A DNA stretch of 19,604 nucleotides from an uncultured beta proteobacterium (GTDB lineage Bacteria; Pseudomonadota; Gammaproteobacteria; Burkholderiales; SG8-39), in assembly GCA_902826155.1 (NCBI GenBank), contig CADEDU010000008.1, positions 9,376-28,979 of the forward strand, read 5' to 3'. Shown here one piece after another: positions 6,701 to 13,287 of the stretch. The notes under the pieces are model-generated. The model had not been told where the DNA came from and made no database searches. It saw nothing but the letters and a program-made list of their open reading frames with translations. A program made the translations under genes and the position numbers. Position 1 is the stretch's first letter. Every line of letters begins with the position of its first letter.

Positions 6701-7649
6701 CGTCAGCCAGCTGCTCACGTTCGCACGTGGCGTCGAGGGACAGCGCACGCCGGTCGACCCTCGCGGCGTGGTCGCCGAGCTCGAACGCATCGTCCGGGAG
6801 ACGTTTCCGCGCTCGATCATCCTGCGCGTCGACGCCCAGGCCGAGCTGCCGGTCGTACTGGGTGATCCGACCCAGTTGCATCAGGTGCTGCTCAATCTCG
6901 CGCTCAATGCACGCGACGCGATGCCTGCGGGCGGAACCTTGCGCATCGCCGTGGAACACCACGAGCTGAGCGATGACGACGCTTCGCGCCTGCCTGACGC
7001 GCGGCCCGGTTCGTTCGTCATCATCACCGTCGCCGACACCGGATCGGGCATCCCGCAGGAGCTGCTCGACAAGGTGTTCGAGCCGTTCTTCACCACCAAG
7101 GCCGCGGGCTCGGGCACCGGGCTGGGACTCGCGTCGGTTGCCGGCATCGTCAAGAGCCACGAAGGCTTCGTCGCGCTGGAAAGCACCCCGGGCGCCGGGA
7201 CTACGGTGCACGTCTATCTACCGGCGGGCGAATCGGAACAGGCCGAGCAGATTGCGCCTAGCACCGTCGATGCGCCGGGCGCCGGCGAACTCGTCCTGGT
7301 GGTCGACGACGAGCCCGGCATTCTGCGCGCGGCGGCGAGCGCGCTCGAAGCCGGGGGCTATCAGGTACTTACCGCTGCCAACGGCGAGGCGGCGCTCGAG
7401 CAATACGGTCGGCGCGGCGACGAGGTGCGTGTCGTGTTGACCGACCTGATGATGCCGCGGATGGACGGCCCTACGCTGGTGCGCGCACTGGAGCAGGCCG
7501 GCACCCGCGCGAAGATCGTGCTGGCCGGCGGCATTCCACCCGCCCCGACCGACCCGAACGCCAAGGCGGCCCGCTATCCGTTCCTGCGCAAACCCTACTC
7601 CACGCAGCAATTGCTGGCGATGGTTGCCGAGACGCTGCACGCGCCTTGA
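3705..7649 (+). CDS. Hybrid sensor kinase: (pseudo)protein kinase, AAA ATPase, GAF, PAS, HisKA/HATPase, receiver
   Basis: The 1314-residue protein is soluble, with no membrane helix. Domains in order: Ser/Thr-kinase-like (about 17-275), AAA-type ATPase (about 305-600; Walker A GAAGCGKSS near 335-343, Walker B LFFDD near 465-469), GAF (about 640-805), a short coiled linker, PAS (about 823-935), HisKA with phospho-acceptor His957, HATPase_c (N box Asn1064/Asn1068, DTGSGIP 1111-1117, GTGLGL near 1137), and a C-terminal receiver with Asp1201/Asp1202, phospho-acceptor Asp1247 and Lys1296. In the kinase domain Lys46 and the DFG-like Asp156 remain, but the catalytic loop reads HTALRPSN, so the HRD aspartate is Ala137; the glycine loop is also degenerate. 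It is probably a pseudokinase sensor. No HPt domain is present. The start at 3705 follows the regulator by 11 nt and lacks a strong ribosome binding site, suggesting translational coupling. Confidence 0.9.
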   Translation: MDRIPGATGSSTQHARYQIVGTIAQSTRHVVWDARRVHDDVAVAIKAIAGSRSAQARQGLQREFDLLGRIDSPWVIRALDQIEEHEHVGLVLQRVRAPSLQQVFSDGPLHPAAVRQLAIKIAQALAAVHRIDLVHTALRPSNVLFDADSGAITLIDFAQAIASGARITATAGLPSEREALLYLAPEQSGRIPTTIDERTDLYALGALLYHALCAAPPFPDTDPLLLVHAHLARTPLAPHRLDPAIPPALGAIVMKLLAKAREDRYQSAQGLLHDLEHCPASGDEAQQTFRLGARDIPRQFRVPRKLFGRDGELALLMNAFERISMGATELLLVSGAAGCGKSSLVEEIQAPVLRRLGYFAVGRATRFERNTPYSALRQALRQLAHKLLAESEESVTQWRASFSAALGALAHDLTEVVPELALLLDPLPRQADVDRPEAIRAQQNVNAAVERLLQTITASSQPVVLFFDDLHWADPASLATIQRIATQPALFNVLIVGAYREAELHEGHPLTRTLTAIEQAGARPSRIVLSALEAPAIAALIREALHCAPEPAAALAEVLHARTGGNAARVLRMLRSLHDAGFIAIEHGAQHWRIDLPAIEQATGGSEDRALEPAIEEHQLALHDVAQESADAVVAPESLAVIQAAQALSSEIDLAELLRKLMRIALATAGANRGSLVLESDGRWFVEAAALSDVQDAAVLQSVPLEQAAQIAVSMVNYVRRTGEALIVDDAPADSRFAHDAYVRGSAPRSVFCVPIVSRTRLIGVLYLENHLTRAAFTARHTRLITLLSAQIAISIENARLYEAMRAEITERARAEERIREQAMLLDKANDAIVMLDLDGRIRYWNHGAEQLYGWTAVEMYGKHTREAGITAPDDDELRHRGVQTRGGWSGEVHQRTKAGVPMIAHSRATLIRDAAGAPTGTLIINTDITERKRIETHLLRAQRMQSIGTLAGGIAHDLNNVLTPVLMAVDTMKLRLREAHYVELLDMIRSNVERGAGIVSQLLTFARGVEGQRTPVDPRGVVAELERIVRETFPRSIILRVDAQAELPVVLGDPTQLHQVLLNLALNARDAMPAGGTLRIAVEHHELSDDDASRLPDARPGSFVIITVADTGSGIPQELLDKVFEPFFTTKAAGSGTGLGLASVAGIVKSHEGFVALESTPGAGTTVHVYLPAGESEQAEQIAPSTVDAPGAGELVLVVDDEPGILRAAASALEAGGYQVLTAANGEAALEQYGRRGDEVRVVLTDLMMPRMDGPTLVRALEQAGTRAKIVLAGGIPPAPTDPNAKAARYPFLRKPYSTQQLLAMVAETLHAP

Positions 7650-7673
7650 TTCGGCCGGCTTTACGCGCGCCCG

Positions 7674-8831
7674 CTAAGGATCGGCCAGACCGGGCAGCGG
7701 TTTCTCGAGCAGCATGCGCGTAACGTCATCGGGCGACATCGCCGCGTATTTCCGTTGCAGCGCGCGCATATCGTTCACCAACTGCGCCACCGGAAGGCCG
7801 CGAGCCTTGCCGGTGTTCATGAATTGCGTGACCGCCGCATCGAGTGCGCCGTTCCAGCGCGCGCGCTCCGGTTGATCGATCGCACTGGTTTTGACACCGC
7901 GCGTGGCCATCGCTGCGCGCGCCAGCAGCGCATCGCGATCGAAGTAGAGCTGCGCCTCGGCGTGGCTCGCCAGCTGCGCCCAGTGGTAGACGATTCGGCG
8001 CAGGTCGGGCGGCAACTTCGCCCACACGTCGCGATTGATGCAGTACTCGGCCGAGTACACCCACAGATCGGCGTGCGCGCGGTAACGCGCGAGTTCGGTC
8101 AGCCGCAGCATGTGCGCGGCCGCGTCGTGAATTGCCACCGCGTCGACGACACCGCTCTGGAACGCGGTGTACAACTCGGAGACCTGCGTGGCCGCCGGGG
8201 TCGCACCGAGTGCGGCGGCAAGCTGCGCCGACAGGCCGCCCGTGGCCCACAGCTTGCGCCCCTTGAGGTCCTCCAGCCGCGCGATCGGCGCCTTGATCGA
8301 CAGGATCTGCACCGGCGGCGTCGCGGTCGTGCGCAGCAACCGCACGCCGCGCGACTCGTATTCCTTCTTGAAGTACTTCGGATACAGCTCGGTGGCCACG
8401 GCTGTCGACTGCACCGAGCTGTCGAAGATGTGCGGCAGGTTGAGCCCGAACGTGAGATCGAACCCGCCCGGGTTCATGATCGCGAAGCAGGTGCCCGTGT
8501 CGGCGATGCCGCTCTCCACGACGTCGAACGAGCCGCGTTGCGCGTTGCCCAACGTGGAGCCCCAGTATGGCCGCACAGTAATCTTCCCGCCGGTGTCGGC
8601 TTCGAGCCGCTTGAACGTACGGACCTGGAGCTGCGCGAGCGACGCAGTGGGCGGCAGGAACGAATTGAACTTGAGCGCGATCGGGGCACCGTGGTAGGCG
8701 AGCGGGGGCAATGCCGCTTTGATCTCGCCGTCGACCCACTGCTCGATCAGCGGTTTGGACTGCGCCATCGCCATTCCGGCACCGAGCATCAGCACCAGTG
8801 CCACCCATCCGCGCAACCGACCCTCGCGCAT
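7674..8831 (-). CDS. TRAP-type (DctP-like) periplasmic solute-binding protein, orphan
   Basis: The 385-residue product has a signal peptide (MREGRLRGW, hydrophobic core, AMA before Gln-Ser, cleavage near residue 23). The body has DctP-family features: FNSFLPPTASLAQLQVRTF near the start, EDLKGRKLW (187-195), LGATPAATQVSELYTAFQSGVVDAV (208-232). Family members bind a small organic acid and hand it to a DctQ/DctM permease. The arginine that usually contacts the substrate carboxylate (KxR in that motif) is replaced by Trp195, so the ligand may not be a simple carboxylate. No DctQM genes lie in the window. The start at 8831 is chosen for the signal peptide; the only Shine-Dalgarno-like element is a G7 run 3 nt upstream. 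It is convergent with the hybrid kinase, the two stops being 24 nt apart. Confidence 0.85.
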   Translation of the reverse strand: MREGRLRGWVALVLMLGAGMAMAQSKPLIEQWVDGEIKAALPPLAYHGAPIALKFNSFLPPTASLAQLQVRTFKRLEADTGGKITVRPYWGSTLGNAQRGSFDVVESGIADTGTCFAIMNPGGFDLTFGLNLPHIFDSSVQSTAVATELYPKYFKKEYESRGVRLLRTTATPPVQILSIKAPIARLEDLKGRKLWATGGLSAQLAAALGATPAATQVSELYTAFQSGVVDAVAIHDAAAHMLRLTELARYRAHADLWVYSAEYCINRDVWAKLPPDLRRIVYHWAQLASHAEAQLYFDRDALLARAAMATRGVKTSAIDQPERARWNGALDAAVTQFMNTGKARGLPVAQLVNDMRALQRKYAAMSPDDVTRMLLEKPLPGLADP

Positions 8832-8869
8832 CGGCCCCCCCGCAGGGATTGTTGTAACGCCCGAAGGGC

Positions 8870-8898
8870 AACATACGCCCGCGCCGGCGCCTTGGCAA
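8870..8898 (-). promoter_or_regulatory. Predicted sigma-70 promoter for the TRAP binding protein
   Basis: Reading the minus strand, TTGCCA (8898-8893, 5 of 6 to the -35 consensus) is followed after exactly 17 nt by TATGTT (8875-8870, 4 of 6 to the -10 consensus). Transcription would begin near 8863, giving a leader of about 30 nt to the start codon at 8831. This separates expression of the binding protein from the sensor genes upstream. Confidence 0.5.
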
Positions 8899-8967
8899 TC
8901 CCTGACAGACATCCCGGGCCGCGCCCAACATCAGGCTCGACCCGGCCCCGGGTGCAGCCCAGCCTGA

Positions 8968-10257
8968 CTATCGCGCGGAGGACGGCACCTCGAACGAGGC
9001 GCGGAGCAGTGCACGCACTTCGGCCGCCTCAACCGCCGGCAGCGCCTGAAGCTTTCCGGTCAGCTCGAGCAAGGCGCGCTCCAGCCGCAGCCGCGCGATT
9101 TCCACCCCGGCACGCGCGGTGAAGATCCGGAAGATCGAAGTGATCAGCATGCTGCTCGTCATCGGCTTGTTGTCGAAGAACGCCAGATGCCCCACCAGCT
9201 TGCCGCTCGGGTCGCGGATCGGCAGGCCCAGGTAGCTCTCGAACCCTTCGCCGCGCTCGATCGGAAACAGCGTCTCGACGTCGCGCGGATGGAATCGCAT
9301 CTCGCCGCTTTCGAACACGCCTTCGCAGGGGGCTCCAGCGAGTTCGTAGGCCAGATCGTCCATGTACTTGCCGTCGCACCAGCACGCCATCGCCGCGACG
9401 CGCGAGGGCGGATCGCCGAAGCACTCGGTCACGAACGCCATGCGCACGTTGAGCGCGAGCGCGAAGTGGCGCACCAGAACCCGAAAGAACTCCCCGCCCA
9501 CCGTCGCGGCGGTGCCCTCGGCCACGTGCATCATCACGTCTTCGAGTCGCTTGAACTGCGAGATGTCGGAGTCGATCCCCACCAGCCGATAGGGCGTGCC
9601 GTTGTTCTGTCGCAGCGCGATCCCGCGCGACAGCACCCAGCGGTGCGAGCCGTCGTGGTGGACCACGCGATGCTCGCTTTCAAACCGTTCGGCCTCGCCG
9701 CTCAGATGCGCACGCAGGAGCGCTTCCACGGCGGGCAGATCACCCGGATAGATGCGGCTCTTCCAGCCCTCGAGCGTGTCTGCAATCTCATCGTCGCCGA
9801 AACCGAGCATGTTCTTCCAGCGCGGCGACAGATGCATCGCGTTGGTTGTGAGATTCCACTCCCATAGGCCATCGCTCGCGCCCCGCACCGCCATCGCGTA
9901 ACGCTCTTCGGTCTGCTGCAGTTTGTTGGTCAGTGCCTGCCGCGCCGCAGACTGCTCGGCCAGAGCCACGGTATCGCGAGCGCGCGCCTGCGCGATCGCC
10001 TGCAGCGCGCCGGAAACGAGCGCCCAGTCGGTGCCCAGTGGCGAAGGCGTCGCATCGGTCTCGCCGCGCACCAGCGCCTGGCCATACGCGGCGGCACGTC
10101 GCATCGGTCGCTGCACCAGTCGATCGAGCACGGCCCAGACGAGTCCGGCGACCACGACCAGCCAGCCGAGCACCAACGGCGCATCGCGTCCGACGAGAAA
10201 CGCCAGCGGCAACCCGGCGACGACGATTCCCAGCGCGATCTTCAATCCAATCCCCAT
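8968..10257 (-). CDS. Membrane PAS-GAF sensor protein without an output domain
   Basis: The 429-residue protein begins with two closely spaced membrane helices (about 3-22 and 27-46), a basic, HAMP-like linker (50-115, including a helical glutamine/alanine-rich stretch), a PAS domain (about 119-240; WEWNLTTNAMHLSPRW, then EHRVVHHDGSHRWVLSRG, ending in IDSDISQFKRLE) and a GAF domain (about 245-393; GLPIRDPSGKLVGHLAFFD). The last 35 residues are helical. No histidine kinase, GGDEF, EAL or DNA-binding domain is present. It follows the membrane kinase gene by only 15 nt and is preceded by AAAGG, so it is the third gene of a regulator-kinase operon and probably modulates that kinase. Several cysteines (Cys279, Cys292, Cys294, Cys311) lie in the GAF region. 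Confidence 0.85.
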   Translation of the reverse strand: MGIGLKIALGIVVAGLPLAFLVGRDAPLVLGWLVVVAGLVWAVLDRLVQRPMRRAAAYGQALVRGETDATPSPLGTDWALVSGALQAIAQARARDTVALAEQSAARQALTNKLQQTEERYAMAVRGASDGLWEWNLTTNAMHLSPRWKNMLGFGDDEIADTLEGWKSRIYPGDLPAVEALLRAHLSGEAERFESEHRVVHHDGSHRWVLSRGIALRQNNGTPYRLVGIDSDISQFKRLEDVMMHVAEGTAATVGGEFFRVLVRHFALALNVRMAFVTECFGDPPSRVAAMACWCDGKYMDDLAYELAGAPCEGVFESGEMRFHPRDVETLFPIERGEGFESYLGLPIRDPSGKLVGHLAFFDNKPMTSSMLITSIFRIFTARAGVEIARLRLERALLELTGKLQALPAVEAAEVRALLRASFEVPSSAR

Positions 10258-10272
10258 TGCCTTTGCCTTTTT

Positions 10273-11763
10273 TCAGGCTCCCGCCTGGGTCGGCACCGAG
10301 AACGTGAGCCGTGTCCCGACGCCGACCTGGCTGCTGACCGCCAGATTCGATCCGTGCAGTTCCACGATGCGCTTGGCGATTGCCAGCCCCAGACCGCTGC
10401 CGCCGGACGTTGCACTGCTGCGATCGAGCGTGAAGAAGCGCTCGAAGATCCGGCCGATCGATTCCGGGGCGATGCCCTCGCCAGTATCGATCACCTCGAC
10501 CTGCACGCGCGACGGCTGCGCTGAGAGCACCACGCGCACCGAGCCGCCGCCCGGCGTGTGGCGCAGCGCGTTACTGATCAGATTCTGCAGCACCCGCTCG
10601 AGCAACCCGATGTCGCCGTGCACGAACGGCAGATTCGCGGGAACCTCGGCCGCGAGCACCACGCCGCGTTCGCTCGCATTCAGGGCGAGGCTCTGCACCA
10701 CGTCGTACGCCAGCTCGGCGATCGAAAACGATTCGAACTGCGGCTGCACGTCGCGCGCATCGAGCTTGGCCAGATCGAACAGGTCGCCGACCAGTTTGCC
10801 CAACCGCTCGCTCTGGCGGGCCGCCGTTTCCAGATAGTGCCGCCGCTCGGATTCGCTCAGCCGGTCGTACTTGAGCAGCAGCGTATCGAGATACCCGCGC
10901 AGCGAGGCAAGCGGCGTACGCAGATCGTGCGACACGTTGGCGATGAGTTCGCGCCGCGTCGCGTCCACCACCTTCAGTTCGTTGACCTGGGCGCTGATCC
11001 GCTCGGCCATGGCGTTGAACTCGGCGCCGAGCTGATCGATCTCATCGCCCGGCCCACTGCGCGCATGCGGCACGTACTGGGCCGGCGCGCTGAAGTCCGA
11101 GCCACGCAGCGCGGTCATCGCCTGCGCCAGCCGCCCGAGGCGCTCGGTGTGCACGTTGAACGCGACGAATCCGGCCAGCAGCGCGGCAATCAGGCCGCCC
11201 GCCATGATCCAACCGGTGTGCCGGAACATCTGCCCGTCGGCGCTCACCCGCAACGCCCGCTCGCGCTCCTCGCTGGTGAGCACGAGATACAGGTAGCCGG
11301 ATCCATCACCGGCCTCCCCCGGATCGCGGATCGGCGCCGCGGAAAACACGGTGCGCCGTCCAGGATGCCGAGGGTCGTCGCCGCGCAACGGATAGCGCAC
11401 GTCGGGTCGCATGAATTCGTGGATCGGCGCGAGGGCTACGCTCTCGGCCAGGCGACGATCGGCCGGTGCCGCATGCGCGACGATGCGTCCGCTCGGATCG
11501 AGCCGATACGCTTCCACCGTCGGGTTGACAGTCATCACGGCGGAGAACAGCCGCTCATCGAGCCGGGCACTGTCGATCTTGCCGCCCGTGGAGGTGCCAT
11601 ATGAGCGAATGAGGCGCTCGGCGAGGTCTGCATGGAGCAACTGCATGACGCGCTCTTCCTGCATCATGAACGACGAGCGCAACAGCAGATAGAACATCAC
11701 CGTCACCAGCACGAACAGCACCACCAGCGTGGCGACGAGCTTGCTGTAGAGAGTCTTGAACAC
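10273..11763 (-). CDS. Membrane sensor histidine kinase (partner of the OmpR-type regulator)
   Basis: The 496-residue protein has a first membrane helix (about 8-29), a periplasmic sensing region of about 155 residues (30-185), a second helix (about 186-206), a HAMP linker (207-262), HisKA with phospho-acceptor His279 (ANVSHDLRTPLASLRG), and HATPase_c with Asn394/Asn398, DTGEG (426-430) and GSGLGL (455-460). It is a complete, EnvZ/BaeS-like kinase. The start is a GTG at 11763; no ATG is available upstream and the Shine-Dalgarno sequence is weak, but the membrane-anchoring N-terminus MFKTLYSKL fits. It lies 52 nt downstream of its regulator and 15 nt upstream of the PAS-GAF protein. The signal sensed is unknown. 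Confidence 0.92.
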   Translation of the reverse strand: MFKTLYSKLVATLVVLFVLVTVMFYLLLRSSFMMQEERVMQLLHADLAERLIRSYGTSTGGKIDSARLDERLFSAVMTVNPTVEAYRLDPSGRIVAHAAPADRRLAESVALAPIHEFMRPDVRYPLRGDDPRHPGRRTVFSAAPIRDPGEAGDGSGYLYLVLTSEERERALRVSADGQMFRHTGWIMAGGLIAALLAGFVAFNVHTERLGRLAQAMTALRGSDFSAPAQYVPHARSGPGDEIDQLGAEFNAMAERISAQVNELKVVDATRRELIANVSHDLRTPLASLRGYLDTLLLKYDRLSESERRHYLETAARQSERLGKLVGDLFDLAKLDARDVQPQFESFSIAELAYDVVQSLALNASERGVVLAAEVPANLPFVHGDIGLLERVLQNLISNALRHTPGGGSVRVVLSAQPSRVQVEVIDTGEGIAPESIGRIFERFFTLDRSSATSGGSGLGLAIAKRIVELHGSNLAVSSQVGVGTRLTFSVPTQAGA

Positions 11764-11815
11764 CGGTGCGCGACGCCAATCGGGCGAACAGTCGGGATCC
11801 GCCTCGACCGTGCCG

Positions 11816-12529
11816 TTACTGCGTGACCGGAGCGGTTTCGGTGAACTTGTAGCCCACGCCCCAGACGGTCAGCACGAACTCCGGATTGGCCGGATCGCGT
11901 TCGACCTTGGCGCGCAGTCGATTGATGTGCGAATTGACGGTGTGCTCGTAGCCGCTATGGGTGTAGCCCCACACCTGATCGAGCAGCTGGCTGCGCGAGA
12001 ACACCCGCCCCGGATTGTTGGCGAAGTGCAGCAGCAGATCGAACTCCTTGGCGGTCAGCTCCACTGCCTGCCCGGCAAGCTGCACGGTGCGCTTCTGCGG
12101 ATCGACGCGCAGACGGCCGAATTCGAGCGGGCGATGGCCCTCCTCGGCTTTGGCGCCGATCGCATCGACACGGCGGAACAGCGCCTTCACGCGTGCGGTC
12201 AGCTCCATGACGCTGAACGGCTTGGTGAGATAGTCGTCGGCGCCCATCTCCAGGCCGAGCACCCGATCGATCTCGGTCGACTTCGAGGTGAGCATCAGCA
12301 CCGGCGTGTACATCGACTTGGCCCGGATGCGGCGCAGGATCTCCAGCCCGTCCATGCCGGGCAGCATGATGTCGAGGATCACCAGGTCGTAGCGCTTGGA
12401 TTCGGCTTCGGCCGCACCCGCCATGCCGTCGGCGGCAACGGTGACACTGCAGCCGAGATCGCGCAGGTGCACTCGCACCAGATCGGAGATGTCGGCGGAG
12501 TCTTCGACGACGAGAACACGGCGTTGCAT
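11816..12529 (-). CDS. OmpR-type response regulator
   Basis: The 237-residue protein has a complete receiver (1-120) with Glu9/Asp10, phospho-acceptor Asp53 (LVILDIMLPGMDG), Thr81 and Lys103 (LTKPF), and a C-terminal winged helix (about 135-232) with ELTAKEFDLLLHFANNPGRV, HTVNSHINRLR and the terminal WGVGYKF. These are textbook features of a transcription factor phosphorylated by the kinase encoded downstream. AGGAA lies 8 nt before the ATG. The 63 nt upstream contain an AT-rich block likely to hold its promoter, so the operon of regulator, kinase and PAS-GAF protein may be expressed independently of the methyltransferase. Confidence 0.94.
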   Translation of the reverse strand: MQRRVLVVEDSADISDLVRVHLRDLGCSVTVAADGMAGAAEAESKRYDLVILDIMLPGMDGLEILRRIRAKSMYTPVLMLTSKSTEIDRVLGLEMGADDYLTKPFSVMELTARVKALFRRVDAIGAKAEEGHRPLEFGRLRVDPQKRTVQLAGQAVELTAKEFDLLLHFANNPGRVFSRSQLLDQVWGYTHSGYEHTVNSHINRLRAKVERDPANPEFVLTVWGVGYKFTETAPVTQ

Positions 12530-12559
12530 GGCGGTGGTTTCCTGTGCTGAATCCGGCGT

Positions 12560-12592
12560 CGTGCTACATATTTCAATTGCCGTATATCAATG
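12560..12592 (-). promoter_or_regulatory. AT-rich probable promoter region of the regulator-kinase operon
   Basis: Reading the minus strand, this short interval contains TTGATA (12590-12585) and TTGAAA (12576-12571) amid the most AT-rich sequence in the neighbourhood. The -10 element is not clear: TATGTA follows TTGATA at too short a spacing, and GATTCA follows TTGAAA at 17 nt but matches poorly. The region is likely regulatory, but the exact promoter is uncertain. Confidence 0.35.
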
Positions 12593-13234
12593 TTACTCGC
12601 CGAATCGCGGCGGCACGTATCGCCCGCGCGCGACGTACGCGATGCCGCAGTACATCGACTCCACCGCGAAGTCCTGCAGGAACACTTCAAGCAGATGCCA
12701 CGGCCGGCGCAGGCCCGACAGCGTCGTCGTGTACGGGTACGCCTTGGCCAGGGCGACGATATTGAGCGGCGCGAGCCACCACGGGAACAGCTTCATCCCG
12801 GCGGAGACGACGCGCGCACCGGGACGCACGTCGCGGAACAGGTTTTCGAGCGCGACCGGCGCCTGCAATACATCGTGCGTGTAGTTGAACAGCACGGCAT
12901 CAACCGGCGCGGGAACACGCGCGCGTTCCATCGACGACTCGATCAACGTTACGTTGCGCCAGCCCGCATCGTGGACGCGTTGCTGCGCGATGGCGAGCAT
13001 CTCCGGACTGTGATCGATGCCGATGATGTGACCGCGCGGTCCGACACGTTCCTGCAGCAGCGCCAGACTCTTGCCGGTGCCGCAAGCAACATCCAGTACG
13101 GTGTCGCCCGGCCGCAACGCCAGATGCGTGACCGCTCGTACGCGCACCGGCTCCATGCGATGCGTGGTCTGATCGTAGCCGGCGGCGTGGTAGCGATAGC
13201 GGTCGATCGACAGGGCATTGTTGGGTTGACTCAT
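12593..13234 (-). CDS. SAM-dependent class I methyltransferase
   Basis: The 213-residue protein has the Rossmann-fold motif I VLDVACGTGKS (46-56), the acidic residue ending strand two (Asp74 in IIGIDHSPEML), and VDAVLFNYTHDVLQ (111-124) at the motif IV position, matching small-molecule or lipid-type class I methyltransferases (UbiE-like group). The C-terminal part has hydrophobic, aromatic segments (FPWWLAPLNIVALAKAYPY, 150-168), suggesting a lipid-like acceptor or membrane association, but the substrate cannot be named. A strong AAGGAGG lies 11 nt before the ATG. It follows the VOC gene by 53 nt in the same direction, so the two probably form an operon. Confidence 0.88.
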   Translation of the reverse strand: MSQPNNALSIDRYRYHAAGYDQTTHRMEPVRVRAVTHLALRPGDTVLDVACGTGKSLALLQERVGPRGHIIGIDHSPEMLAIAQQRVHDAGWRNVTLIESSMERARVPAPVDAVLFNYTHDVLQAPVALENLFRDVRPGARVVSAGMKLFPWWLAPLNIVALAKAYPYTTTLSGLRRPWHLLEVFLQDFAVESMYCGIAYVARGRYVPPRFGE

Positions 13235-13287
13235 GGTTTGCAGAACCTCCTTGGGGGATGACGTTTCTTGTTTCGGTTCGCTTCGGG

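Noticed and set aside
5430..7211. Long minus-strand reading frame (593 aa) opposite the hybrid kinase
   Set aside because: It is a GC-bias shadow of a gene with clear domains on the plus strand; the translation is Arg/His/Gln-rich and shows no family features.
7755..9122. Plus-strand reading frame of 455 aa opposite the TRAP and PAS-GAF genes
   Set aside because: It crosses two real genes and the promoter between them, and has Arg-rich composition typical of antisense frames in GC-rich DNA.
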